From assembly GCF_025370935.1 (NCBI RefSeq), contig NC_133472.1:21415805-21479804 (forward strand): a DNA stretch of 64,000 nt, read 5' to 3'. The translations under genes and the position numbers were made by a program. Shown one piece after another: positions 22,679 through 34,100 of the stretch. A model generated the notes under the pieces. It saw nothing but the letters and a program-made list of their open reading frames with translations. It was not told the DNA's origin and searched no databases. Origin of the DNA: Choristoneura fumiferana. Its lineage: Eukaryota; Arthropoda; Insecta; Lepidoptera; Tortricidae. Positions within the stretch are counted from its first letter, which is position 1; every line of letters starts with the position of its first letter.

Positions 22679-23007
22679 CACGGACTTATTTTGAAGTGGA
22701 TGATCTAAGCCTAAGCACAGTGCGAGGGTTCCCTTCAGACCGAAAAACTCGAACAAATGATTCAAGAAAAAAAAAACGAATTTATAGTTCTACATTATAG
22801 TGTTCTTTTTTCAACAGTCAATTATTTCAACTTATCGGGTTAGACCAGGGAACCACCGTGAAGGGAATGAGAACTGTTTAAATAAATTTTCTTTATCTAA
22901 AATGTAGTGATCGCGTGGCAAACTGACTGGATGACTAACTTTAGTCTAACCCAACTTTTGACACGAAGTAAGTCGACTAGCGTCATCCACTTAAACACAG
23001 GTCCGTG
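22679..23007. repeat. Short element with inverted ends CACGGAC...GTCCGTG
   Basis: Left CACGGACTTATTTTGAAGTG and right TCATCCACTTAAACACAGGT-CCGTG are complementary over about 25 bp with mismatches. Not coding. The following 23010-23850 shows nothing else beyond chance frames. Confidence 0.45.
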
Positions 23008-23851
23008 GTACGCAGTAAACTATCTTCGTCATAGTCATAAGTTGTAGCTCTAAAGGTTGTTAGCAGTTTAGGACTCTTGGAAGATTAATTAATAAAGTTT
23101 AAGTATTACACAATAAAACAAGTAATATTAATTAATAATTATATACATATTTACAGTTTGAATTTTATACTCTTGCAGCGCAATCTATCTAAAATTACCA
23201 AGAAGTCGAACAAAAAACCTCGGAAGGGTGCCCTATAATCGGATCTAACTTTATAATCCCTTATTTGTCTATAACCTTATTACTCAATGGCTGGTGGTGT
23301 ATTTATTTACATATGGGCACAAGTGCACGATCTACAAATCTTCAGGTAGATAAAACCAAAATGTCAAAAGATAAATCATTTAAGATTCTTAGCGTTGGTA
23401 AACATTTGTCGGAGAACCAGTACGGCAAGATACGAGTAGGTACGGCCAGTTTCAGTCCAGGCTTCGATCAATAATAACTTTCATACAAATCCAAAGTTAA
23501 ATGCTGTCTGCGTCAATACAACACCATACAATAGATACATTCAATCTCAACCCAATAACAACCATAACGTGCGGTTGAAGTCGCCAATTTATCTTCAAAA
23601 TAGAACCTATACTAGGTAGTACGATTTTTCGTCACGGAACAATATTAGTGTTAAACTGTCGAGAAATATTAGAAATAAGATTTCCTTTCCTTAGTAGCAG
23701 ATACGACGACTTTTGAGCCTCGAGCCGTTATCTTTTTTTATTATTGCTCGAGGTATCCATCCAGGCATAGCTTTTAATATTAAAGGTTGCTAAAAGACTT
23801 TACGGAAATTTGCATAAACATGTTAATACAAATTAATCGGGTAAGTCGTCA

Positions 23852-24278
23852 ATGAGGGCTATCGTTTTTTGTTTCACTAGATGGCGCACTGTTGCGTGAG
23901 GTTTTTAAGTATGGCTTTCAAAGTCTGTTATTACGGGCGTGAAAACAAAGTTTAGATTAAAATCATATTTAATATACCTTAAAACCATACCATAAAAATA
24001 TCGAGCATGTCACAGTGTTGCATAGTCCCCGTTTTGTTCGGAAAAAAGGGAGGACAAAGGTTTCCGAAAGACAAAACTGTCTCAAAACACAGACATTCAT
24101 TGCCCCGGAACGCATATTTGCCATAATTAATTTCAGATTTTGCAAAATATTCACAAAATGATTCTAATTATAAATAAACCCGCGTAGCTCACCCAAAAAC
24201 TATGAGATTTGACATTTCGGAGACCTCACGCTACACTAGCGCCTCTAGTGGTGAATTCATACGCGATAGCCCTCACTG
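23852..24278. repeat. TIR element (TGAGGGCTATCG family)
   Basis: Left end ATGAGGGCTATCG...TTCACTAGATGGCGC and right end GGCGC-like ... TTCATACGCGATAGCCCTCA are inverted copies. This family is common in insect genomes. The 61-codon frame inside has no motif. Confidence 0.6.
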
Positions 24279-24589
24279 TACAACAAATTGTCCTTTTGCT
24301 TAAAACTAGTTAACCTGGTTATTCTGAAAATAACGAACCGTCATACGAAAAGAATATTAAAGTATAAATTGCTCGACATATTTCACACTAGTTCAAGGTA
24401 TCAAGCATATCACCATATCACACTGCTTCGCACATGAGAATGGCGGCCGGTAGGTACCGCGGTTTTTTACTTTGACTTAGGATCTTGATTTGCATACAAA
24501 ATCCTCAGGTATAACGTGACTGCGCAACTTTGTGCGAGGCTGCGGCGCACGCTACGGTACAATATAGCTTGACTTGACACACACAGAGA

Positions 24590-24780
24590 GCGGTGGCGGG
24601 GCGGTGCGGCGTGGCGCGGAGGCTGTACCGGTTGTAATATTCGAGCTAACATGACAAAGGGCACACAGAATACCGCGCGGGAAACAAGCGTGGAGCGGCA
24701 TTTTGTGTGGCCTCTTTCACGTTAGGTAGAATATTACATCCGGTCCCGCCTCCGCGCCGCGCCGCACCGCTCCGCCTCCG
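24590..24780. repeat. GC-rich fold-back
   Basis: GGCGGGGCGGTGCGGCGTGG ... GGTTGTAATATTC (24595-24642) pairs with GAATATTACATCCGG ... CGCCGCACCGCTCCGCC (24729-24776). GC content is far above the surroundings. Nothing nameable in 24790-25310. Confidence 0.6.
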
Positions 24781-25368
24781 CCGGTATCTAGCTTATAAGG
24801 GCGAATTTTGTAGCCCCGCACACCGCAGCGGGATGCAGCGGCAGTGTGATAAGATAACCGGCTAGCTAGATCAAGTTCGTTTCGTTAGCGACCGCAAGCA
24901 GACAAGTATTGTGTTTGCGCATGATAAGATTGTAAATTTTCCTTAGAAATGCGTATTTTATGTTTACTGTTCAGTATATTTTAAGTACAATTAGACTCAC
25001 TCTACTATGTTACCATAGTAGGCACTCAAAAATATTTAACTTATCGATTTAGAAAAGGATTTCGTGCATAGAACAAGTGGCCTTATGCCGAAGAACCGAA
25101 AAAATTATATAGAACTCCGGTTTTGACGGGTAAACATTAAACATAAGTGCGCTTTCTTGTAAGCATGTGCCAGATTATTATTTTACTATTATTATTATCT
25201 TTTAGGTAGTTGCCAACGGTACCCGATAGGACAAAGCACTCTCTCAAATAACTAACGCCAACTTAAACAGTTAATACCTATAATACCTAGTACTCAGGCG
25301 TCTCAATGACTTGTTCTAAAACCAACCTCATGACTTAAAGGGCTAATAGAACAGCCGATGGGCTATCA

Positions 25369-25708
25369 CAGGGGTTGCCAAACTACGGCCCGCGAGCCCC
25401 TCTAATCCGGCCCGCGGAAAGAAAGCGGGAGAGCCCACGGTCCGGCCCGCGATAGGGTCCGATTTTATAAAGCTACAAGTAACTAGTAATTAGTTTTATG
25501 AGACCCGCTACTGACGGTAATTGGTCATAATCATAGATAGCCACTCATGAACATAATCAACACCAAGTGCGTTCCTTGTGCGTTACTCGTATCTAGGTAC
25601 CCCCTGAAGACTACTAACTAATGTATTACCCCCATGACCAGCCAAAGTCCTGGCCCGCACGAATTACATTAAGTGCAGTGTGGTCCTTGAAAAGTTTGAA
25701 GACCCCTG
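25369..25708. mobile_element. 340-bp hAT-type element with exact 8-bp duplication
   Basis: Target duplication GGCTATCA at 25361-25368 and 25709-25716. Terminal inverted repeats CAGGGGTTGCCAAACT and AGTTTGAAGACCCCTG. GGCCCGCG-rich interior, no coding frame. Confidence 0.9.
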
Positions 25709-25924
25709 GGCTATCAGATTAAGCAAATTTGATCCTAATGAAAATGGCAGTTTTCGAGATTATGGCTCTTTTATAAAAATCACTTGATAACTTGCGTCAG
25801 TTTTTAGAGTGCCACCTTTACAAATTTAAATACTTATTAAATATATTTTTTGTATGAAGTATCAAATACCGTGAATTTTATAAGTGCTAATATCTCAAAA
25901 TTTTTATAATAAAATTCCAAAAAA

Positions 25925-26315
25925 TATTAAGTACAAATGAAACGGTTACAAAATTCAGATCTATTGTCAAGAATACATTAACATCTAATTCAGATCTATT
26001 GCCAAGAATACATTAACATCTAAGGCGTATTATAAAGTTAATGATTATATCATGGACAGGGATATTTGGAAATAATTCTGATCCGCATTAGCGATCCCTT
26101 CAAATAGCGAACCTACTGTGTTAAAAATAAAGTTGTGTTAAATACTTATGATGTATAGATATCATTTAATAATATTGTAAATCTGTTTAAAAAAAGATCT
26201 CGTTGAGTTTCATGGCGGATTATTCTCAACAGAGGTTTTTCCGTACCGGTGGTAGATTTAGAGTGGTTGTTATAGCCTAAATTGAATAAAGATATTTTGA
26301 CTTTGACTTTGAAAA
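25925..26315 (+). repeat. LINE 3' tail, + strand copy
   Basis: Same family as the - strand LINE at 15690-16375: ATTATATCATGGACAGGGAT, CTTCAAATAGCGAACCTACT and a final TTGACTTTGACTTTG tract. A 32-bp piece (ATTCAGATCTATTG...) is duplicated in tandem at its start. Confidence 0.75.
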
Positions 26316-26405
26316 CTATGCCATTTTCACTACAGTCAAATTTGCTTAATCTGTTAGCCCATCAGCTGTTCTATTAGTCTTGACGATGGTTTTAGGAACA
26401 TATTG

Positions 26406-27350
26406 TATAAGATGGAACTCACACTGTGAGTGAAACAAAGAATATATGATTTTAAAAACTAAATGATGATGCGAACATTCGAGGAACTAATACAAACTTA
26501 CCCCTTGTTACACCATTCTCTGTTAAGTTCATTCATTATCCTAATTTGACAGAATAAGTCTGTGTTGTCAGCTCTGTTTAATCGAATAAAACAAAGAGAC
26601 AGATACCACATATCCCTGTCACATAAAATAACAGAAAATACTGAAACAGGCTCAGAAAATCGCAAAGAACGAATTTGACACCCCAGGTAACAAGTATCAA
26701 AAATTCCTTATTGAAATTGGGTTAGGTTGCTTTTTATTATAAGTTAACCTTATAATAGCATTTTTACGACAGAAAAAATAATATATTACCATAGTGCATG
26801 TGTAGTATGTAAATGCGAAAATCCATCTAATAGATTTTCCTTCGACTTTTTGTTTTCTTTTCCTTGGTTCTAACGGTTTTATATTAGCAGTGTTTATGGG
26901 TCTATTACTTAAAAACATTTTTGTCGATCATAATACAAATTAAAAAAATATTTTATACTCAAAAGAAAACAGGGGCCCATTGAGATTTATTGGTAAAATG
27001 GAAATATAAATAAATATCATTACGAATTTCTAATATTCTTTGTGAAAGATAGGGTTTTATTAATGCGGTATCATACAATAAAAATAGAAAGAAAGAAAGA
27101 AATGAATAGGTACTTATTGTTGCATTAAATGCATTCAGATAAAAAAGCAAAACTTTTTTTTATTTTCAATTTACCGATAAAACTCCAAGTGCTGTATGAT
27201 GAATTAATGAATGACTGTATGTGTGATGTATTTTCTTTTGAGTAGTATGATATCTTAAAACCGTTATCGGTTGGCGTGAATTATCGACCTAAACATATAT
27301 AAAAAAAAAACTGGTACTGCAAACATACACAAATAATGAAATAAAAATTA
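26406..27350. other. No feature recognised
   Basis: AT-rich sequence with short chance frames only (for example 26697-26918 on the - strand) and no motif, arm or splice-linked coding stretch that I can support. Confidence 0.5.
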
Positions 27351-27356
27351 CATTAA

Positions 27357-27497
27357 GGGGCTGTTTCATTATTTATTGATTAGCGTTAACCGACGGTTAA
27401 ATGTAATGCCGTCTCCGTCTATTCGAACAAAACAAATAGAGACGGCATCACACCTAACCGCCAGTTAACACTAATCAATGGATGGTGAAACAGCCCC
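27357..27497. repeat. GGGGCTGTTTCACC MITE with TAA duplication
   Basis: 141 bp flanked by TAA on both sides (27354-27356, 27498-27500), a 3-bp duplication as in PIF/Harbinger-type MITEs. Arms about 60 bp. Downstream, 27500-28140 is the probable DCUN1D1 3' UTR and flank. Confidence 0.85.
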
Positions 27498-28029
27498 TAA
27501 GTGTAATATAATCTTTACAGAAAACATGTCAAGCTTCACATAAAAATCAAAGGTTTTACTAATAGTGTCCGTTGCAGCACAGCAAAAGGGACAGGCTCAG
27601 TAGAAAAAAAGAAAGATTGCTCATAGGAGCAAAGCAGAGATGTAATGTCCACCTACAAATCATTAAGTATATATAAGTTAAAAATTATATTAAGAGGGCA
27701 CCCTTCTAATTTAGAAATTGTTAATAGAACATCAAATTTGTTTTAACCCAGATTTCTTAGCTATCGAGAGAGCTGTATAAGGAAGAGCGACTATTAAACT
27801 TTACAACAGAGTCCTTAAGGTTTTAAATCTATGTCTCTACATAGGTATTTGTTATCTTAAATATTTTAAAACAGGACAATCATCTATAAAATGTAATATA
27901 AAATATCTTTTTGGATTAGCTTACAATTCAATTGTATCAGCCACATAGTTCGAATACGATTATAACCGCGATCCACTCGACGGTACACAGCTCCAAACCG
28001 TAGATGAGAAAGCGAGTCAGCAGCAAAAT

Positions 28030-28143
28030 CACGGAGGTGGTCAGTATCCGTAGGCAGCTGCGCAGGCTCGGGCGGCTCGGGCGGCGCGGGCGCGGCGGGG
28101 GCGAGGCGCCCCGGCCGCCCCCGCCGCGCGCGGGCGCCGCCAG
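28030..28143 (-). other. Very GC-rich 3' flank of DCUN1D1, open past the stop
   Basis: Immediately after the TAG the - strand is almost pure G/C for about 100 bp in an AT-rich genome. The reading frame stays open for 68 more codons to a TGA at 27937-27939. Low complexity makes this weak evidence for coding. Confidence 0.4.
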
Positions 28144-31100
28144 CTAGCCAGACGCCGGCTCCAGCGCCTGCAGGCCCTCGCCGGTCAGCCCCTGTTTCTG
28201 ACACCATTCCACGAAGTCATCGATCAGCACTGGCCAGGCTCCCTCCGCATCGTAGTTACTCATACCATCGTCGATTTGCGTAGCAAAATCTAAAAGAAGA
28301 TTCCAAGTGTCCTTAGGAATAGACCTTTTGTGGTGCTCCTGAAACAGCATATTGTTTTATTTAGTTTTTGTATAACAAAAACTCTACACTGATTATGTAT
28401 AGGGTTATAAATATACATATTATTATAGGTATTGTTCTCCGTAACTCGACGTCTATGTGCGCATAAAGACTGGCTGGTATAAAATTGACGTGGGACAGGG
28501 GACATCCTTCACTAGTTGATAGCATATGCGATGCGAAAATATTCCAAGGAAACCATATTTAACTTTGGGAATTATGCTGAGCTGGATTCATGGAAATTGA
28601 AAAAAATAGAACAGACAACGAATAACAAAGGTGTCTTGTTTCGAAAATCATTTTTATGCCAGGCGCTACTTTGACTGTAGTTGGCTGGTAATTATTTTAA
28701 AATCCGTAAATACAGTTCAGCGTGGCATTAAGGCCGTAAACTGGGAGTCAGCTGGCAGCAGGGCAAACCGCGCCGCACCGCAGTTAGTTTTCTTTGGTCA
28801 CTGCGTTTCCTCTCCTGCCAGGCAACAGCTGTGCGGTGCGGCAAACGTCTCGGCCGCTCAATAATCAAATGAGAAAAAATGCTCGCAGTTGCGCGACGCG
28901 GTAAATCTCAAATTTCCATAGGTACTGTTATGTAGCTAGGTACAGTCACCAGCATTAATATCTGCCACAGCGGAGCGTGCAAAAATATCTGACACGTCTA
29001 TCCGGCCCTGGAAATAGAGTCGTATCAGATATTTATGCACGCTTGGTGTGTCAGATATTGGTGCTGGTGACTGCACCTAATCATTTAATTCTGCCCAAAA
29101 ATACTAAAACTTAAGAGGGTTAAACCGGTCATAAACATTAATTCGTTTTTAAGGAATATAAAAGTCCATTATGAATAATTATTGGAGTAGACACATTAAC
29201 GTATATATTAAGAAGGGTTCTATCAGACAACATTATTAATTTTCATTTAATTTTTATGAAATAATCAAGAAAAACGAACAAAAATGCAACGTTGCCAGCA
29301 CAGCAGGTATAAACACTCTTAAAACATTGTGAAAAAATGTGCAATTCATGGGCATGGGCAAGAATATGAAAAGTTATTACATTGGATTGACGATTACAGT
29401 GCTACAATGCAATATTATTTATTTAGTCATCAAAACAAATTAGAAAAACCTACAATTTAAAATCCTACTTTCAAAAAGTAAAAAAAATATTTCTTACAGG
29501 GATGTTTTAGACCTCCAAAACCCTAAATGAGTCAAGATATAATAAAATAACCTAACCATAGAAATTTCATTTTTAATACAAGCTTTTTTGCTGACTGTAC
29601 TTGCATTGTCACCCAAACTACATTTGCATACCAAATTTCAAGTCGATGCTATTAACCTTTAGAGTTCCGTCCTGCGGAGAACATCCTGGCTGGACTACTA
29701 GGATGTCACTTCACTACTAGATTATTGTATTGTCACGCGATTTACAGAAGTATTCCAAATTTCAAGTCAATCTGACTACTGGAAGTTGGTCAAATTTAAT
29801 TTGCAAGATTTGATTACAGACAGACAGACGAGACAGGTGAAACTAAATAAAAGCTTGTAAAAAGATTCCAGCCAGCCGTATTATTTTCCGGTGTATTTTC
29901 CTTCAACAATTTCTAATAATATCCGTAACTGAAACCACAGGAAACTTGAATTATAAATTTGTAAGCAAAATCCTACTAATAAATATCCTCTGGAAACGTA
30001 ACTAAGCCCGAAAAACCATTCCGCGGAATGTCTACCGCGACGGGCGGGGTTAAAAATATCTACCGCGCGTCGCGCCAGTTCGGCCGCAAAACTTGAGTCC
30101 GTGGAAAATTTCGATCAAGTTTGAGATTATGTTTGTGCTCGAATCAATTTCAAAAATATGCCGTCGTGTTGTGTGAAGTGGTGTAGAAGCCACTCAGATA
30201 TGAAAAACACAGGACTCACCTTTCATATGTAAGTAAATAAATATTTAAAACACCATACTTGGCGACCCAGGAAAGTATTATGCAACATGTAACTAAGATT
30301 ATTTTTTCCATGGATTATAATAACTCTCACGTGATTTGCTCAAATAAAATATATTTTTTTCTAGTCTGAAGGATGATATTATGCATTAAGTATTACAATA
30401 GTGTTTAATGCAGCTGTATCATGATAAGGGCCATTGAGATACGAGTGCGAGTTTATAACATGCGGCGAAGCCAGAAGAAAATAAAAGGTACTTAGTAAGC
30501 GAACAATGTTTCCACTGTCGTTATTTCATCTCCTCGCAATCGAAGTGAAAAGCAGAGTGTAAAACTCAAGCATTAAACACATTTTCCCCTAGACATGTTT
30601 ATCGACCCTCGCCGTACCGGCTCGGGTGTCTATATGACCGTCTTCGGTAAAATAGCTCGTTTTATGCTCTTGTTGTACAATCTACTATTTCACTTGTCAT
30701 GCTCGTAAACTTCGTATTTATGCTGGATCTAGGCGACATAAAATTACTTTTTATGCTCTAGTATGCACTAGTAAAATTAAAATCTTCGTCTAAGGCGTTT
30801 GTAATCAGGTGTCAATCGAAGTGAAAAGCAGAGTGTAATACTAGTTTTAAACCCGTTTTTCCCTCGACGTGTCTATCCACCCTCGCCGTACTGGCTCGGT
30901 TCAAATGGTTCGTTTTATGCTCATGTTGTACAATATACTATTCTAATTTTGTTTACATTTTTATTCTGAAGTTCAAACCAAATAGCCAATTGTTTATGTC
31001 GGCATCAGTATGAACATTTTATGTAGTGATTTTATCATCACCTGCTGTAATTGTAATAACAAAGATTATTTATTTTCATTGTTGTATTTAAAACATTCAA

Positions 31101-34100
31101 TAAAAAAATAAACTCGTAAGCAAGCCTATGTATTTTAGTCTAATTCTGCATAATGCCATCTTCGCACGCATTGTAATATCGCCCTACGCTTGTCGCAAGG
31201 GGGCGGCGCCGACTCTTACGCGGGCCAGCGTTGTGTATGAGAGTGTGAGTGTTACGTTGTCATTACTGTGCTGTTAGTTGGTTTGCGTAAATGCTACAAA
31301 TGGAATCACAATCGAAGCGTTCATTGCTAGCAATTACGGTTCCAGAGAATATTTATTCGTAGGCAAAATCGGTTAAATCTAATTCATACATATTAATTTT
31401 CGTAATTTGGAATATCCCTGGAAAATCTACTTCTTGTAGAAGATTTTGATGACATTTGGGACAGGCAATTTATACCCTTAACTAACTCAGAGGATATTTT
31501 CCCAAAAAAGCGGGATGCGGGAGCTGTGCGCTGTGAGTGTTACAATACATGTGTTTAATGGCAGCGAATGCGTTGGTCGACAGCACCAACGTCGACGTGA
31601 TTCGACTGTTTACGTTGCAGCCTTGCAGCAAGACTTATAGAGCATTCTAGCTAAAACATTATTTATTAACAAATAATATGATGATGATTGGGAAAAAAGC
31701 TTATCATGACGTCTTTGCATGCAGAATTAGTTAAAAAACATAGTAGGTACAAAACGTAAATTATTCGCAAGGCAAAATTTCATATTCTAAAATGACACAT
31801 GTGTTACAGCAAAAAATTTAAATGCCCATATAGTAAGACATAATTAGGTTCTATGCATTTAAATTCGCTTAAGCCTTATACATTTAGGATATTTTTCTTA
31901 GCATACAGTAAAACATGTATTGAGACAAATAAATATAATATTATTAAGCTCTTGCAAGAGATGATTTTTATAACAATACAAAATGAAATAGTTCAACTCA
32001 TGATTTTAAGTTGGAACATTCCTGAACATTCCGGCCCTCTGATTCCGAGAGGAGGCCTGTGCCCAGCAGTGGGACGTATATATAGGCTGGGATGATGATG
32101 ATGATGATGATTCCTGAACATTCACACACAAGATTTATATTCTTTACAGGGATATGCAGGTTTCCTCACAATGTTTTCCGTCACCTTAAAACTCATGGTA
32201 AATTTCAAATGTTATTGTTAGTTTATTGGTTTTGAACATAAATTGTCAGAAAGTAGATATGAGAGCCCAGGCTCGAACCCACAACCCTCTGCTTGTGAGG
32301 CCATAGCCCATAGGTCAAACGACTAGGCTACCACGGCTCATTCTGGATTTCATTGCCATGGCTAAATGACAAAAAAAACTAGCTAGATGTGGATGTGCTT
32401 AATTAATCTTTATTTGGCATCAAATGCAAAAGGCAATGGTAACAACTAACAAATACTTGTAAGTGTAAATGGACAGATGAATAATAGAGTTTTTTTTTTA
32501 TTACTGCCAGGGGAGCTGGGGAGGCACTTTTAAAGAAAAACCAAACTTATTTAAAGAAGTTATTCCATACAGGGTGTAATAGCTGGTTTGGATTATCGTG
32601 TAGCAGAGTGATTCAGTAATAAAATAATATTTAACAGCAGCAACAAGTAATGCAAATACATAAACAGAACTTAGCAAGAGCTCAATGTTTATGTTTTTAT
32701 TAAATACACAATAATCAGTTCTAAGTACCAATTAATCATCAGTATGGTATTATGGTAAACACCATTTCCTAAAGCAACAAAAGTATTCAAACCATTAAAG
32801 ATAACAATAAATTAACATTAAAAAAAAATATATATTTGGCTTAGGCAACACAGGTGAGGAGTGTTACAAAATAAAAGTCCTAAAGTATAGCTACTTATAG
32901 TTTGAAAGAAAGAAAGAAAGAAAATGTGTTTATTGCCAACAATTAGGTAGGCATATAATACATATAATATATAGTTTAAAGTCTGAGTGTAAATAAAGTT
33001 GAAATTAATGCACTTTAACCCCCTGCTTCACCATACATTGATTTTTATTTGATGGATAAATGTGATGCCGTCTCTGTTTGTTTTGTTCAAATAGGCAGAG
33101 ACTGCACACATTTATCCTTCAAATAAAATTAATCAATGGGTGGTGAAATAGCCCCTAAATCTGTTAATATAATTTTGCCAAACTACAAAACTGGGAACAC
33201 TCATTTTATCTCGAAAATTATCCATCTACTTCTTCTACTCTTAGGGAATTTTCAGTAAATTGATGCTATGGATGGCAAGACAAGATTTGTGCAGTGGATG
33301 ATGTACAAGTAAATAGGGAATCAAAACCGGTTTTTATTGTATGGAGAAAACCCGGTTTTCGGTTTTTCTCCATACATCAAAAACCAGTTTTGAATTCCCT
33401 ACAAGTAAACCAAGACTGGTTCATGGGATTATACTAAAAACCATATTCCATATGACAAGCTTGACAAGTAAATAACAGTTAAAGGGTTAGATGAAATGAA
33501 ATAGTGATGCAGCCAATATTGATAATCAGTGCCGGTTTGCTAAGTGGAATTTTTGTAGAAATTCGGGAATATAATTGTTGCAATTGTCACTGTTATATAC
33601 TAAACTGCCAATTTTTGTAAGCTTACAGCCGGCTGCCATATTGTGTGTGATTAAATTTTTTACTTGGAAATGATTACTTAACTTGCTTATTATTGAATGA
33701 TTACTTAACTTACTTAAGCTATTTGTAGAGACAAATGGATTGTTCAGTTCAGTATGATGATGTGTTTTAAAAACTTTGTCAACTTGGTTACATACACTTA
33801 CAGAGTTAAGGCTCAGGCTGCATACTATTCTGGTGCATTTTAAAATGTAATGTGGATCTTTGACATGACCAAACATGACTTAAACATGATCTTGGTTAGT
33901 CATAAAGGCCATAATATCATTTTGTAGATACAACAGGTTTAAATAAATGCCAATGAAAACAAAATAGGCACTTTATAATTGTTATTGGTTAGTATTTGCA
34001 CTTCCTTCTATGATCTTACATTGCAAAGTAAATTAATTAATTAAATCCATAATAAATACCACTGGTAGCCAAAGAATTAATTTTAATATTGACACAAACA

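Larger units (their letters stand above)
25311..26405. mobile_element. Fold-back element hosting two later insertions
   Basis: Left end TGTTCTAAAACCA...GGGCTAATAGAACAG and right end CTGTTCTATTAG...TGGTTTTAGGAACA pair over roughly 100 bp, including GATTAAGCAAATTTGA (25717 onward) with TCAAATTTGCTTAATC near 26336. The left arm is split by a hAT insertion (25369-25708) and the centre holds a LINE tail (25925-26315). Confidence 0.7.

Noticed and set aside
27884..28207. 107-codon frame overlapping the end of DCUN1D1
   Set aside because: Shadow frame in the GC-rich flank; the DCUN1D1 frame is fixed by homology through its stop at 28144.
31430..31560. Short + strand frame (LENLLLVEDFDDIWDRQF) near 31.4 kb
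   Set aside because: Less than 50 codons after a stop, no splice-linked neighbours, no recognised family; not enough to call a gene.
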